From Sphingosinicella sp. CPCC 101087 (GTDB taxonomy: Bacteria > Pseudomonadota > Alphaproteobacteria > Sphingomonadales > Sphingomonadaceae), in the NCBI RefSeq assembly GCF_004151485.1, contig NZ_SBFF01000003.1, positions 62,001 through 126,000 of the forward strand: DNA of 64,000 nucleotides. The letters are read 5' to 3'. Both the position numbers and the translations under genes were made by a program. The first letter of the stretch is position 1. The number at the start of each line of letters is the position of its first letter. This document shows positions 1-7,718 of the stretch, piece after piece. Below the pieces are notes generated by a model. It saw only the letters and a program-made list of their open reading frames with translations, did not search any database and was not told the origin of the DNA.

Positions 1-829
1 AGCCGATCCTCAGTCCCGGCGCGATCAGCTTCGAGAATGTGCCGAGGTGGATGACGATTCCGCCCGGGTCGAGCGCCTTCAGCGAGGCGATCGTCGGTCC
101 CTCGAACCGCACCCGCCGGTAGGGTGTGTCCTCGACGACGAAGATGCCCTCGCGCTCGGCGATCTCGATCAGCCGCAGCCGTCTTTGCTCGCTCATCGTG
201 GCGCCGGTCGGATTGTGGAAGTCGGCGACATTGTAGATCAGCTTCGGGAGCGGCCGGCCCTCGGCCTGGCGCTCGGCGAGCGCGTGCTCGAGCGCCTCGG
301 TGAGCAGCCCGTCCTCGTCCTGCCCGACCTCGACGAATTCGACGCCGAAGCTTCGGAAGATCGGGATGGCGGTGAAATAGGTCGGCGCGGTGACGACGAC
401 GGCGTCGCCTTCGTCGAGCAGCAGCCGGCACACCAGCTCCAGCCCGTGCTTGGCGCCGTTGACGATCAGCAGATTGTCGGGCCCGAGCGAGCAGCCGTCC
501 TCGTTCATCAGGTCGGCAAGCCAGCCGCGCAGCTCGGGTTGGCCCTGCGTGGCCGAATATTGCAGCGTTTCCTCGCGATGCTCGGTCAGCGCGGCGTGCG
601 CGAAGGCGGTCAGGTCCGGAAGCAGCTGCGGCGCGGCGAAGCCGGAATCGAACGGGATCACCTCCGGCCCGAGCTCGGATGGGAAATGGGGGGCAGGGAA
701 GGCGGTCGAGAGCGTCGCGGCGCGACGGGCAAAGCGGTTCTCGATCACGTGGCACCACCCCGGCTGCGACGGCCTCTCGAACGCGGGCCGTCTGCCAATG
801 ACGATGCGTCTCGCCGGCTTATCCGCCAT
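1..829 (-). CDS. PLP-dependent class I/II aminotransferase, partial (3' end off the window)
   Basis: About 276 codons are visible and the gene runs off the left edge. The reading contains the fold-type I aminotransferase hallmarks NVADFHNPTG (substrate/PLP loop), VVEDTPYRRV (the PLP-contacting D-x-x-Y) and GTFSKLIAPGLRIG with the PLP-binding lysine. This matches the MocR-less aspartate/2-aminoadipate aminotransferase family, which moves amino groups between amino and keto acids in the cytoplasm. I chose ATG at 829; an in-frame GTG at 748 is an alternative, as conserved family sequence only begins near there. It diverges from the amidohydrolase gene at 936, so 830-935 should hold both promoters. 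The exact substrate cannot be told. Confidence 0.8.
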   Translation of the reverse strand, partial: MADKPARRIVIGRRPAFERPSQPGWCHVIENRFARRAATLSTAFPAPHFPSELGPEVIPFDSGFAAPQLLPDLTAFAHAALTEHREETLQYSATQGQPELRGWLADLMNEDGCSLGPDNLLIVNGAKHGLELVCRLLLDEGDAVVVTAPTYFTAIPIFRSFGVEFVEVGQDEDGLLTEALEHALAERQAEGRPLPKLIYNVADFHNPTGATMSEQRRLRLIEIAEREGIFVVEDTPYRRVRFEGPTIASLKALDPGGIVIHLGTFSKLIAPGLRIG

Positions 830-935
830 CCGGCGCTCGCGAAAATCGTCAGTGGCGGATTTGACGCGCCGGTGCGTCGTTCAGGAGAGAAGCAAGCGCG
901 CAGGCGCACGCGAACGGGGGAGATGGTCGGGAGGG

Positions 936-2306
936 ATGAAGCGCGTCGCGGCCATTCTGCTCCTGACGGCCGCCTGCGCCGCCGGTGCCCAGCCTCCTCC
1001 CGAGCGTGCCGACGCGACGGCGCCCGATCCCTTTCCGAGCACGTATCGGCGTGCGCCGGGTGCGCCGATGGCGATCACCGGCGCCCATATCCTCACCGGC
1101 ACCGGCGCCGAGCTCGTCAACGGCACGATCCTCGTCCGGGACGGCCTCGTCGAGGCGGTCGGAGAGGATCTCGCGGTTCCGGAGGGCTATGAGGTCGTCG
1201 ACGCCAGCGGCCGCTGGCTGACGCCCGGCCTGATCGACGCCCATTCCCATCTCGGCGTCTCGTCGTCGCCGACCACCCCCCTCAGCGCCGATCATAATGA
1301 AGGCACCTCGCCGAACACGGCGGAGGTCTGGGCCGAACATGCGGTCTGGCCTCAGGATCCGCAGTTCCGCCTCGCCCGCGCCGGCGGAGTCACCACTTTG
1401 ATGATCCTGCCCGGATCCGGCAATCTGATAGGCGGCCGGTCGGTGACTCTGCGCAACGTGCCGTCCCCGACCGTCCAGGGGATGAAGTTCCCCGGCGCCC
1501 CTTACGGCGTGAAGATGGCCTGCGGCGAGAATCCGAAGCGCAGCTACGGAGCGCGCGGGCGCTCCCCGGCCACGCGGATGGGCAATGTCGCCTTGTTCCG
1601 CCGCGCCTGGATCGAGGCGGCCGATTATGCCCGACGGCTCGACCGCGCCGGCTCCGGCGGCGAGCCGCCTCGCCGCGACCTCCAGCTCGAGACGCTGGCC
1701 GGCGTTCTCGATGGCGAGATACTCGTCCAGAATCATTGCTATCGCGCCGACGAGATGGCGATCATGATCGATATGGGCCGCGAGTTCGGCTTCCGTATCC
1801 GCGCCTTCCATCACGCCACGGAGGCCTACAAGATCGCGCCCATGCTCGCGCGCGAGGATATCTGCGTCGCAACCTGGGCGAGCAGCTGGGGTTCGAAGAT
1901 GGAGGCGCTCGATTCGGTCGAGGAGAATGCGCCGATGATCGAGGCCGCGGGCGGCTGCGCGATCATCCATTCGGACGACGCCACGCTCGGCCAGCGCCTC
2001 AATCAGGAGGCGGGAATCGCCTTGGCGGCCGGACGGCGCGCGGGCATCGACGTCACCGACGGCGAGGCGATACGCTGGATCACCGCCAACCCGGCGCGGG
2101 CGCTCGGAATCGACGACCGGGTCGGCACGCTCGAGCCCGGCCGGATGGCCGATCTCGTCCTGTGGAGCGCCAATCCTTTCAGCGTCTACGCCTTGGCCGA
2201 GCGGGTCTGGATCGACGGCGCGCCGGTCTGGGACCGGAGCGATCCGCGCTATCAGGCGCCCTCCGACTTCCTGCTCGGCCAGCCGGGCCAGGCCTCGCCG
2301 AGATGA
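936..2306 (+). CDS. Exported metal-dependent amidohydrolase (imidazolonepropionase-like), copy A1
   Basis: 456 aa. ATG 936 follows GGGAGG and opens a signal peptide (KR followed by a leucine/alanine core; C14 may be a lipobox cysteine, TAAC). The amidohydrolase fold is complete: HSH at residues 103-105, the later metal-ligand segments QNHCYRADE and FHHATEAYK, and the catalytic-Asp segment IIHSDDA, with a C-terminal GTLEPGRMADLVLW beta-sandwich signature. The family hydrolyses cyclic amides, peptides or related bonds with one or two divalent metals, here outside the cytoplasm. It overlaps the next gene by ATGA, implying translational coupling. It is closely similar to the copy at 4632. Its substrate is unknown; dipeptidase-like activity is possible. 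Confidence 0.85.
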   Translation: MKRVAAILLLTAACAAGAQPPPERADATAPDPFPSTYRRAPGAPMAITGAHILTGTGAELVNGTILVRDGLVEAVGEDLAVPEGYEVVDASGRWLTPGLIDAHSHLGVSSSPTTPLSADHNEGTSPNTAEVWAEHAVWPQDPQFRLARAGGVTTLMILPGSGNLIGGRSVTLRNVPSPTVQGMKFPGAPYGVKMACGENPKRSYGARGRSPATRMGNVALFRRAWIEAADYARRLDRAGSGGEPPRRDLQLETLAGVLDGEILVQNHCYRADEMAIMIDMGREFGFRIRAFHHATEAYKIAPMLAREDICVATWASSWGSKMEALDSVEENAPMIEAAGGCAIIHSDDATLGQRLNQEAGIALAAGRRAGIDVTDGEAIRWITANPARALGIDDRVGTLEPGRMADLVLWSANPFSVYALAERVWIDGAPVWDRSDPRYQAPSDFLLGQPGQASPR

Positions 2307-3586
2307 TCGGCCGCTTCCTCGCGGCCTTGCTTGCACTGGCCGCGGCGCCGGCCGCCGCCGAGACGTTGGCGATCGTCAACGGCCGCATCGCCACCGTGGG
2401 GCCGGCTGGGACCATCGATCGTGGCACCATCCTGATTCGCGACGGGCGGATCGTGGCCGTTGGGGCCGACCTTTCCGTCCCGCCGGGCACCCGGACGATC
2501 GACGCGCAAGGGCGGATCGTCACCCCCGGCTTCATTGCGTCCGGCACCGGGCTGGGCCTGATCGAGGTCCGCTCGGTCGAGGCCGCCGACGATCGCGGCG
2601 CCAGCTTCCCCGGGATCAGCGCCGCGTTCGACGCCGGCTACGGCCTCAACCCGGATTCGCTGCTGGTGCCGGTGGCGAGGCTGGGTGGAATCACCCGCGC
2701 CATCGCAACCCCGGTCTATGGGGACGCGCCGGGCCGCGAGCTTCTGTTCGCGGGCCAGGCCGCGGCGGTCGCGCTCGGCGGCGGTCCGATGCTGGTCCGC
2801 CGCGGCGTCGCCATGGTCCTGGAGATGGGCGATGCCGGGGCGGAGCGCGCCGGCGGCGCCCGCGCGGCGGAGCTGGTCGCGCTTCGAACCGTCTTCGCCG
2901 ACGTCCGGGATTTCGCTCGCCGCCGCGCCGCCTACGATCGCGGAGAGACGCGCGACTATGGCCTTTCGCGCGCCGACCTGGAGGCGCTGGTGCCGGTCGT
3001 CGAAGGGCGAATGCCCCTGCTCGTCAGCGTCAACCGCGCCTCGGATATTCGCGACGTGCTGGCGCTGGCCCGCGAAGAAGGGTTGCGGGTGATCCTTGAA
3101 GGGGGCGCCGAAGCCTGGCGGGTCGCCGCCGACATTGCCGCCGCCGAAGTGCCGGTCCTGCTGACTCCGGTGGACAATCTGCCCGCCTCGTTCGAATCGC
3201 TGGGCGCGACGCTTGAGACTCCGCGGCGCCTCGCCGAGGCGGGCGTTCTGGTCGCCTTCCAGGGCAACGGAAACCATCGCGAGCGGGAGTTGCGCTATAA
3301 TGCCGGCAACGCCGTCGCTGCCGGAATGACCTGGGAGCAAAGCCTCGCCGCGATCACCCTCAATCCGGCCCGGATCTTCGGCCTTGCCGATACCGTCGGC
3401 TCGCTCGAGCCCGGCAAGGATGCCGACCTGGTGATCTGGGATGGCGATCCGCTCGACACTCTGGGCCGCCCGACGGCGATATTCATTCGCGGCGAGGCGC
3501 AGCCGATGAGCTCGCGCCAGACCGAGCTTCGCGACCGCTACCTGCCGGCGGTTCGCGCATCCCTCTCACAAGGAGCCGAGCGATGA
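2303..3586 (+). CDS. Exported amidohydrolase-fold protein lacking the HxH metal motif, copy B1
   Basis: 427 aa, starting in an ATGA overlap with A1. A clear Sec signal peptide (MIGRFLAALLALAAAPAAAE) precedes an amidohydrolase-like scaffold with the N-terminal strand signature TPGF and the C-terminal signature GSLEPGKDADLVIWDGDP. Where active members have D-x-H-x-H after TPGF, this protein reads IASGTGLG (residues 78-85). The usual later histidine and aspartate ligands are not evident either: ILEGGAEAW replaces an H-containing strand. By inference it is a catalytically dead partner of A1, or it uses a different centre. Close family members are annotated simply as amidohydrolase. The same absence in copy B2 argues against a sequencing error. 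Confidence 0.8.
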   Translation: MIGRFLAALLALAAAPAAAETLAIVNGRIATVGPAGTIDRGTILIRDGRIVAVGADLSVPPGTRTIDAQGRIVTPGFIASGTGLGLIEVRSVEAADDRGASFPGISAAFDAGYGLNPDSLLVPVARLGGITRAIATPVYGDAPGRELLFAGQAAAVALGGGPMLVRRGVAMVLEMGDAGAERAGGARAAELVALRTVFADVRDFARRRAAYDRGETRDYGLSRADLEALVPVVEGRMPLLVSVNRASDIRDVLALAREEGLRVILEGGAEAWRVAADIAAAEVPVLLTPVDNLPASFESLGATLETPRRLAEAGVLVAFQGNGNHRERELRYNAGNAVAAGMTWEQSLAAITLNPARIFGLADTVGSLEPGKDADLVIWDGDPLDTLGRPTAIFIRGEAQPMSSRQTELRDRYLPAVRASLSQGAER

Positions 3587-4296
3587 ACGGGAATAAGCTG
3601 CTGATCCTCTATTCCGCGGTGCTGACGATCGCCTGCGCCGCCTCCCTCGCCACCGGCGCGGTGGCGAACCAGGGACCGGAAAAGACCGCCTTCACCGAGA
3701 TCGACGTCCAGCGGATCAACCTGCGCGAAGCCGACGGAACGCTGCGAATGGTCATCTCCAACACGGACCGGACGCCGGGAATCTACATTCGCGGCGTCGA
3801 GCGGCCGCATCCGAGCGGCCGGCGCACCGCCGGCATGATCTTCCTCAATGACGAAGGTACCGAAAATGGCGGCCTCACCTTCAGCGGGCGGCGCCTGCCG
3901 GACGGCACGGTGGTGGGGAGCGGCCATATCAGCTTCGATCAGTATGAGCAGGACCAGGTCATCCAGCTTACCCAGAACGAACAGGGCGGACGGCGCTGGG
4001 CGGGCATGGTCGTGAGCGACCGTCCCGACTCGCCGCTCGATTTCGAGCTGGCCCAGCGCATTTCGAGCATGCCCGAAGGGCCCGAGCGGGCGGCGGAGAT
4101 CCAGCGGGTGATGGCGGAAGGGACGTTCGGCCGACAGCGCGTCTGGGTCGGCAAGACCCGCGACCGCGAATCGGCCGTTCTGCTGAGCGACGCGATGGGC
4201 CGTCCGCGCATCCGCATGCGGGTCGCGCCCGACGGCGCCTCGGCGATCGACTTCCTCGGCGAGGACGGAGAAGTTGTTCGTTCGCTGACGCCATAG
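3583..4296 (+). CDS. Exported hypothetical protein between the amidohydrolase pairs
   Basis: 237 aa. It begins at an ATGA overlap with B1, so it belongs to the same operon. The N-terminus has a hydrophobic segment (LLILYSAVLTIACAASLATG) that is either a signal peptide or a membrane anchor. The body is rich in beta-type repeats of the form INLREADGTLRMVISN, ARPRIRM-like strands and IYIRG, and ends with IDFLGEDGEVV. I do not recognise a family with certainty. Similar DUF-type proteins with repeated EADGTLRM and DAMGRPRIRM phrases occur beside peptidase-like genes. No catalytic motif is visible. A periplasmic accessory role for the amidohydrolases is inferred from context only. Confidence 0.7.
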   Translation: MNGNKLLILYSAVLTIACAASLATGAVANQGPEKTAFTEIDVQRINLREADGTLRMVISNTDRTPGIYIRGVERPHPSGRRTAGMIFLNDEGTENGGLTFSGRRLPDGTVVGSGHISFDQYEQDQVIQLTQNEQGGRRWAGMVVSDRPDSPLDFELAQRISSMPEGPERAAEIQRVMAEGTFGRQRVWVGKTRDRESAVLLSDAMGRPRIRMRVAPDGASAIDFLGEDGEVVRSLTP

Positions 4297-4631
4297 GGCC
4301 CAAGCCCAATCAGGAGGCGACTGTGACGGGTTGGCATTTGTTGTCCGGCAAGAAGCCAGGAGGGAGCGATGGTCAATCCATCGTGACCGACGAGCGACGC
4401 TGTCCGGGCGGCAAAGGACAGCCCGCCGCTTCGCGGTCGGCCGGAGAATGGACAGGTGCGAACGTCCCCCGGACGTTCGCAGCCGCGCCGGGGGCGCGGC
4501 GGCCTGTCCATGGCTGGTTGCGTCGATTGGCTTGGCCGGGCTGCCTGGCCCGGCCTGCGCCGCTCTCCTGTCCAGCCGGCTTCTCCGGCCGATCACGGCC
4601 GCCTCGTGATCGGGTTTGGGCCCTCGGGCTG
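4297..4631. other. Gene-free segment with nested perfect inverted repeats (possible structured RNA)
   Basis: No credible gene. Between 4437 and 4592 the sequence can fold elaborately. A 12-bp perfect outer stem pairs 4437-4448 with 4581-4592. An 8-bp stem pairs 4449-4456 with 4503-4510 (4567-4574 is an alternative partner for the same strand). Hairpins form at 4458-4467/4471-4480 (10 bp, CCC loop), 4482-4489/4493-4500 (8 bp) and 4534-4541/4548-4555 (8 bp). The helices abut with almost no unpaired bases, giving a branched junction. It lies 40 bp upstream of amidohydrolase copy A2, so a leader RNA, a transcription attenuator or a mobile intergenic repeat are all possible. Confidence 0.55.
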
Positions 4632-6044
4632 ATGCGCGCTCCGGTCGGCCTTGCATTGCTCTGGGCTTTGGCCGCCTGCGCCGCGCAGGATCGGCCGGAG
4701 GTCGCCGCGTCGCCGGCGCCGCTGCGCGCCGGCCAAGATCCTGCGGCGGCGCCTGATCCCTATGCCTCCACTTACCGTCCAGGGCCCAGCGAGCGAATCG
4801 CCATCGTCGGCGCCACGATCCTGACCGGCACGGGGGAGGCGATAGAGAATGGTACGGTGCTGATCGCCGACGGCCGGATCGAGGCGGTCGGACGCGACGT
4901 GGCGGTGCCCGAAGGCCATGCCCGGATCGACGGGCGCGGCCGCTGGGTGACTCCCGGAATCATCGATCCTCACTCGCACCTCGGCGTCTGGTCGCAGCCG
5001 GACTCGGTGGAAGCGCAGAACGACGTCAACGAACTCACCGATCCGAACACCGCCCAGGTCTGGGCGGAGCATTCGCTCTGGCCGCAGGACCCCGGCTTCG
5101 ATGCGGCGCGCGAGGCGGGGGTCACCACGCTCATGATTCTTCCGGGCTCGGGCAATCTGTTCGGCGGGCGCACCGTCACTGTTCGCAACGTTCCGGCGGT
5201 GACGATGCAGGCGATGCGCTTTCCAGGCGCGCCGGCCGGGCTCAAGGTGGCGTGCGGCGAGAATCCGAAACGGGTCTATGGCGGCCGCGGCCGCTCGCCG
5301 GCGACGCGAATGGGCAATGTCGCGGGCTATCGCCGCGCCTGGATCGAGGCGGCCGATTACCAGCGTCGCTGGGACCGCTGGCGCGATGGCGCCGGCGCCG
5401 GCGATCCGCCGCGGCGCGATCTCCAGCTCGACACGCTGGCCGGGGTGCTTCGCGGCGAGATCCTCGTCCACAATCATTGTTACCGCGCCGACGAAATGGC
5501 GATCATGATCGATGTGGCGCGCGAGTTCGGCTTCCGGATCCGCGCCTTCCATCACTCCAGCGAAGCCTACAAGATCGCGCCCCTGCTCGCGCGCGAGCAG
5601 ATCTGCGCCGTCACCTGGACCAATTGGTGGGGCTACAAGATGGAGGTGTTCGACGCGATCGAGGAGAATGCGGCGATCGTCGACGCGGCAGGGGGATGCG
5701 CGGCCATCCATTCCGACGACCCGCTCGTCGTCCAGCGATTGAACCAGGAGGCCGCCGCCGCTTTGTCGGCCGGCCGCCGCGCCGGGCTCGATATCAGCGA
5801 GGGCGAGGCGATCCGCTGGATCACCGCCAATCCGGCCCGGATCCTCGGCATCGACGACCGGACCGGTACGCTCGAGCCCGGCAAGGCGGCCGACGTCGTG
5901 CTCTGGTCCGCCAGCCCGTTCAGCATCTACGCCTTGGCCCAGACCGTCTGGATCGACGGCGCGCGAATGTTCGACCGCGGCCGGCCCGGCGGCGCTCATA
6001 GCTCCGACTTCCTGGTCGGCCAGGCCGGGCAGGAGGCGAGATGA
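4632..6044 (+). CDS. Exported lipoprotein amidohydrolase (imidazolonepropionase-like), copy A2
   Basis: 470 aa, a clear paralogue of A1. ATG 4632 starts a lipoprotein signal peptide with lipobox LAAC (Cys 16). A longer upstream in-frame reading exists but runs through the palindromic leader and has no signal peptide, so I reject it. The active-site pieces are all present: HSH at 114-116, HNHCYRADE, FHHSSEAYK, AAIHSDDPL, then GTLEPGKAADVVLW. It probably acts as an outer-membrane-anchored or periplasmic metal hydrolase of the same class as A1. It couples to B2 by ATGA. The pair A2/B2 repeats the order of A1/B1, showing duplication of a two-gene unit. Confidence 0.85.
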   Translation: MRAPVGLALLWALAACAAQDRPEVAASPAPLRAGQDPAAAPDPYASTYRPGPSERIAIVGATILTGTGEAIENGTVLIADGRIEAVGRDVAVPEGHARIDGRGRWVTPGIIDPHSHLGVWSQPDSVEAQNDVNELTDPNTAQVWAEHSLWPQDPGFDAAREAGVTTLMILPGSGNLFGGRTVTVRNVPAVTMQAMRFPGAPAGLKVACGENPKRVYGGRGRSPATRMGNVAGYRRAWIEAADYQRRWDRWRDGAGAGDPPRRDLQLDTLAGVLRGEILVHNHCYRADEMAIMIDVAREFGFRIRAFHHSSEAYKIAPLLAREQICAVTWTNWWGYKMEVFDAIEENAAIVDAAGGCAAIHSDDPLVVQRLNQEAAAALSAGRRAGLDISEGEAIRWITANPARILGIDDRTGTLEPGKAADVVLWSASPFSIYALAQTVWIDGARMFDRGRPGGAHSSDFLVGQAGQEAR

Positions 6045-7300
6045 TCGTTCGTTGGCTTGCCACGCTGGCCGCGGCCCTCGCCGCCGTCCCGGCCGCCGCC
6101 GAAACCGTGGCCATCACCGGCGCCCGGATCCTCACCGCCGGGCCGGCGGGCGCGATCGAGAACGGCACGGTGGTGATCCGCGACGGGCGGATCGCGGCCG
6201 TCGGCGGCGGGCTCGCGCCGCCTCCAGGCGCCCGCATCGTCGATGGCCGCGGAGGGATCGTCACGCCCGGCTTCATCCAGCCCGACAGCACCTTGGGCGC
6301 GGTGGAGGTCAGTCAGGTGCCGGCCAGCGCCGATCGCGCATCGCATGCCGCCCGGATGAGCGCCGCCTTCGACATTTCCCTCGGCCTCAACCCGGATTCC
6401 ATCCTGCTGCCGGTGGCGCGGCTCGCGGGAATCACCCGCGCGGTGACAACGCCGCTCTACGACGATCGGCCGGACCGGCCTCTGCTCTTTGCCGGCCAGG
6501 CGGCGGTGATCGATCTCGCCCAGCGCCCGCAGATGGTCACCCGGCCGCGCGCCGCGATGGTGCTGGAAATGGGCGAAGGCGGCGCGGCGCGGGCCGGCGG
6601 CGCCCGCGGCGCGGCGATCGTCGCCTTGCGAACCTTGCTGGAGGATGTGCGCTTCTTCGCACGTCAACGCGCGCTCTACGATCGCGGCGAAGGGCGTCCG
6701 CAGGCCCTGTCGCGCGCCGATCTCGAGGCGCTCGTGCCCGTCGCCGAAGGACGTATGCCGCTCATCGTCAAGGTCGACCGCGCCTCCGACATCGTCGAGA
6801 TGATCGCCTTCGCGCGTGAAGAGCGGTTGCGCATCGTCATCGACGGCGGGGTGGAAGGCTGGCGCGTGGCCGACGAGATTGCCCGCGCCGGCGTGGCCGT
6901 CATCGTCGATCCGGTGGCGAACCTGCCGCGAAGCTTCTCCGAGATCGGGGCCAGTCTGGAGAATGCCGCCCGGCTGCACGCGGCCGGCGTCACCGTTCTG
7001 CTCAAGGCCGGAAGCGGCGTCGCCCACCGGGCGCGCGAGCTTCGCTACGGTGCCGGCAACGCGGTCGCGCATGGCCTTCCGCACGAGGCCGCCCTTGCGG
7101 CTCTAACGATCAATCCGGCCCGTATCTTCGGCGTCGACGATCGGCTCGGCTCCGTCGAGCCGGGCAAGCAGGCCGACCTGGTCCTCTGGAGCGGCGATCC
7201 GTTCGAGCCGTTGTCGCAGCCGCGCGCGGTCTTCATCGACGGGATCGAGCAGCCGCTGACGGCGCGGACGCTGGAGCTGCGCGACCGCTACATGCCGTGA
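6041..7300 (+). CDS. Exported amidohydrolase-fold protein lacking the HxH metal motif, copy B2
   Basis: 419 aa, a paralogue of B1, starting in an ATGA overlap with A2. It has a Sec signal peptide ending near AAVPAAAE. The fold signatures are conserved (TPGF after the first domain, GSVEPGKQADLVLWSGDP near the end), but TPGF is followed by IQPDSTLG (residues 79-86) rather than an HxH. No obvious histidine pair is seen in the central strands. As in B1, this looks like a maintained non-canonical partner of the active amidohydrolase. There is no obvious terminator before the tRNA gene 180 bp downstream, and nothing else was seen in 7301-7480. Confidence 0.8.
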   Translation: MIVRWLATLAAALAAVPAAAETVAITGARILTAGPAGAIENGTVVIRDGRIAAVGGGLAPPPGARIVDGRGGIVTPGFIQPDSTLGAVEVSQVPASADRASHAARMSAAFDISLGLNPDSILLPVARLAGITRAVTTPLYDDRPDRPLLFAGQAAVIDLAQRPQMVTRPRAAMVLEMGEGGAARAGGARGAAIVALRTLLEDVRFFARQRALYDRGEGRPQALSRADLEALVPVAEGRMPLIVKVDRASDIVEMIAFAREERLRIVIDGGVEGWRVADEIARAGVAVIVDPVANLPRSFSEIGASLENAARLHAAGVTVLLKAGSGVAHRARELRYGAGNAVAHGLPHEAALAALTINPARIFGVDDRLGSVEPGKQADLVLWSGDPFEPLSQPRAVFIDGIEQPLTARTLELRDRYMP

Positions 7301-7480
7301 TGCCGCGCCAACTTCGACTGGCGCCTCGCAACATGCCGGGTTTCGACGGAGCAACGGCCGGAACCGCGTCCTGAAGGTTGACGACGGCGCCGTGCTGATG
7401 GCAGTGGGCGATCCGATCAGGGCGATGCTGTGAAGCGGCTTGCAAAGCGGGCCCGCAATGCACAGCTAGGCCGTTGATGA

Positions 7481-7554
7481 GCGGGTATAGCTCAATGGTA
7501 GAGCACTAGCCTTCCAAGCTTGTGACGCGGGTTCGATTCCCGCTACCCGCTCCA
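7481..7554 (+). tRNA. tRNA-Gly (anticodon UCC)
   Basis: A full cloverleaf can be drawn: acceptor arm GCGGGTA/TACCCGC, D stem GCTC/GAGC, anticodon stem CTAGC/GCTTG (one T-T mismatch) with loop CTTCCAA giving anticodon TCC, T arm GCGGG-TTCGATT-CCCGC, and an encoded CCA end. The 3' half from the T loop onward is the left attachment site of the island, which leaves this tRNA gene intact. Confidence 0.95.
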
Positions 7555-7582
7555 GCAGCCCTTCCCAGAATGTCCGAGAACG
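7532..7582 (+). repeat. attL: left attachment site within tRNA-Gly
   Basis: It begins in the T loop of the tRNA and runs 28 nt past the CCA. It matches 42931-42980 with one missing C in the acceptor-stem region and a few substitutions just beyond CAGCAGCCC. The conserved tail is GTCCGAGAACG. Confidence 0.85.
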
Positions 7583-7672
7583 TCCCTTAGGCCTCTGTTT
7601 TTGACGGACTTTTTCTGATACAAGGTCTCCGAAAGTTCGGGGCCATCTCACCCAGTTTCAGAACATTGTTGG

Positions 7673-7718
7673 TACAATTGATGGACCTCCGGCCTTCACC
7701 ACAATCGGAGGTCCATCA
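7673..7718 (+). promoter_or_regulatory. Perfect 12-bp dyad over the integrase ribosome-binding site and start
   Basis: Arm 7679-7690 is the exact reverse complement of arm 7707-7718, with a 16-nt spacer. The right arm contains the GGAGG ribosome-binding site and the A of the ATG at 7718. A TGG-TACAAT extended -10-like element (7670-7678) touches the left arm, so the dyad may be an autoregulatory operator over the start point or an RNA hairpin that hides the ribosome-binding site. Confidence 0.6.

Noticed and set aside
849-2336. Long minus-strand frame opposite amidohydrolase A1 (and similar long frames opposite B1, A2, B2, gshA and pmbA)
   Set aside because: Arginine/glycine/alanine-rich antisense translations typical of high-GC codon bias; the opposite strand encodes well-conserved families.
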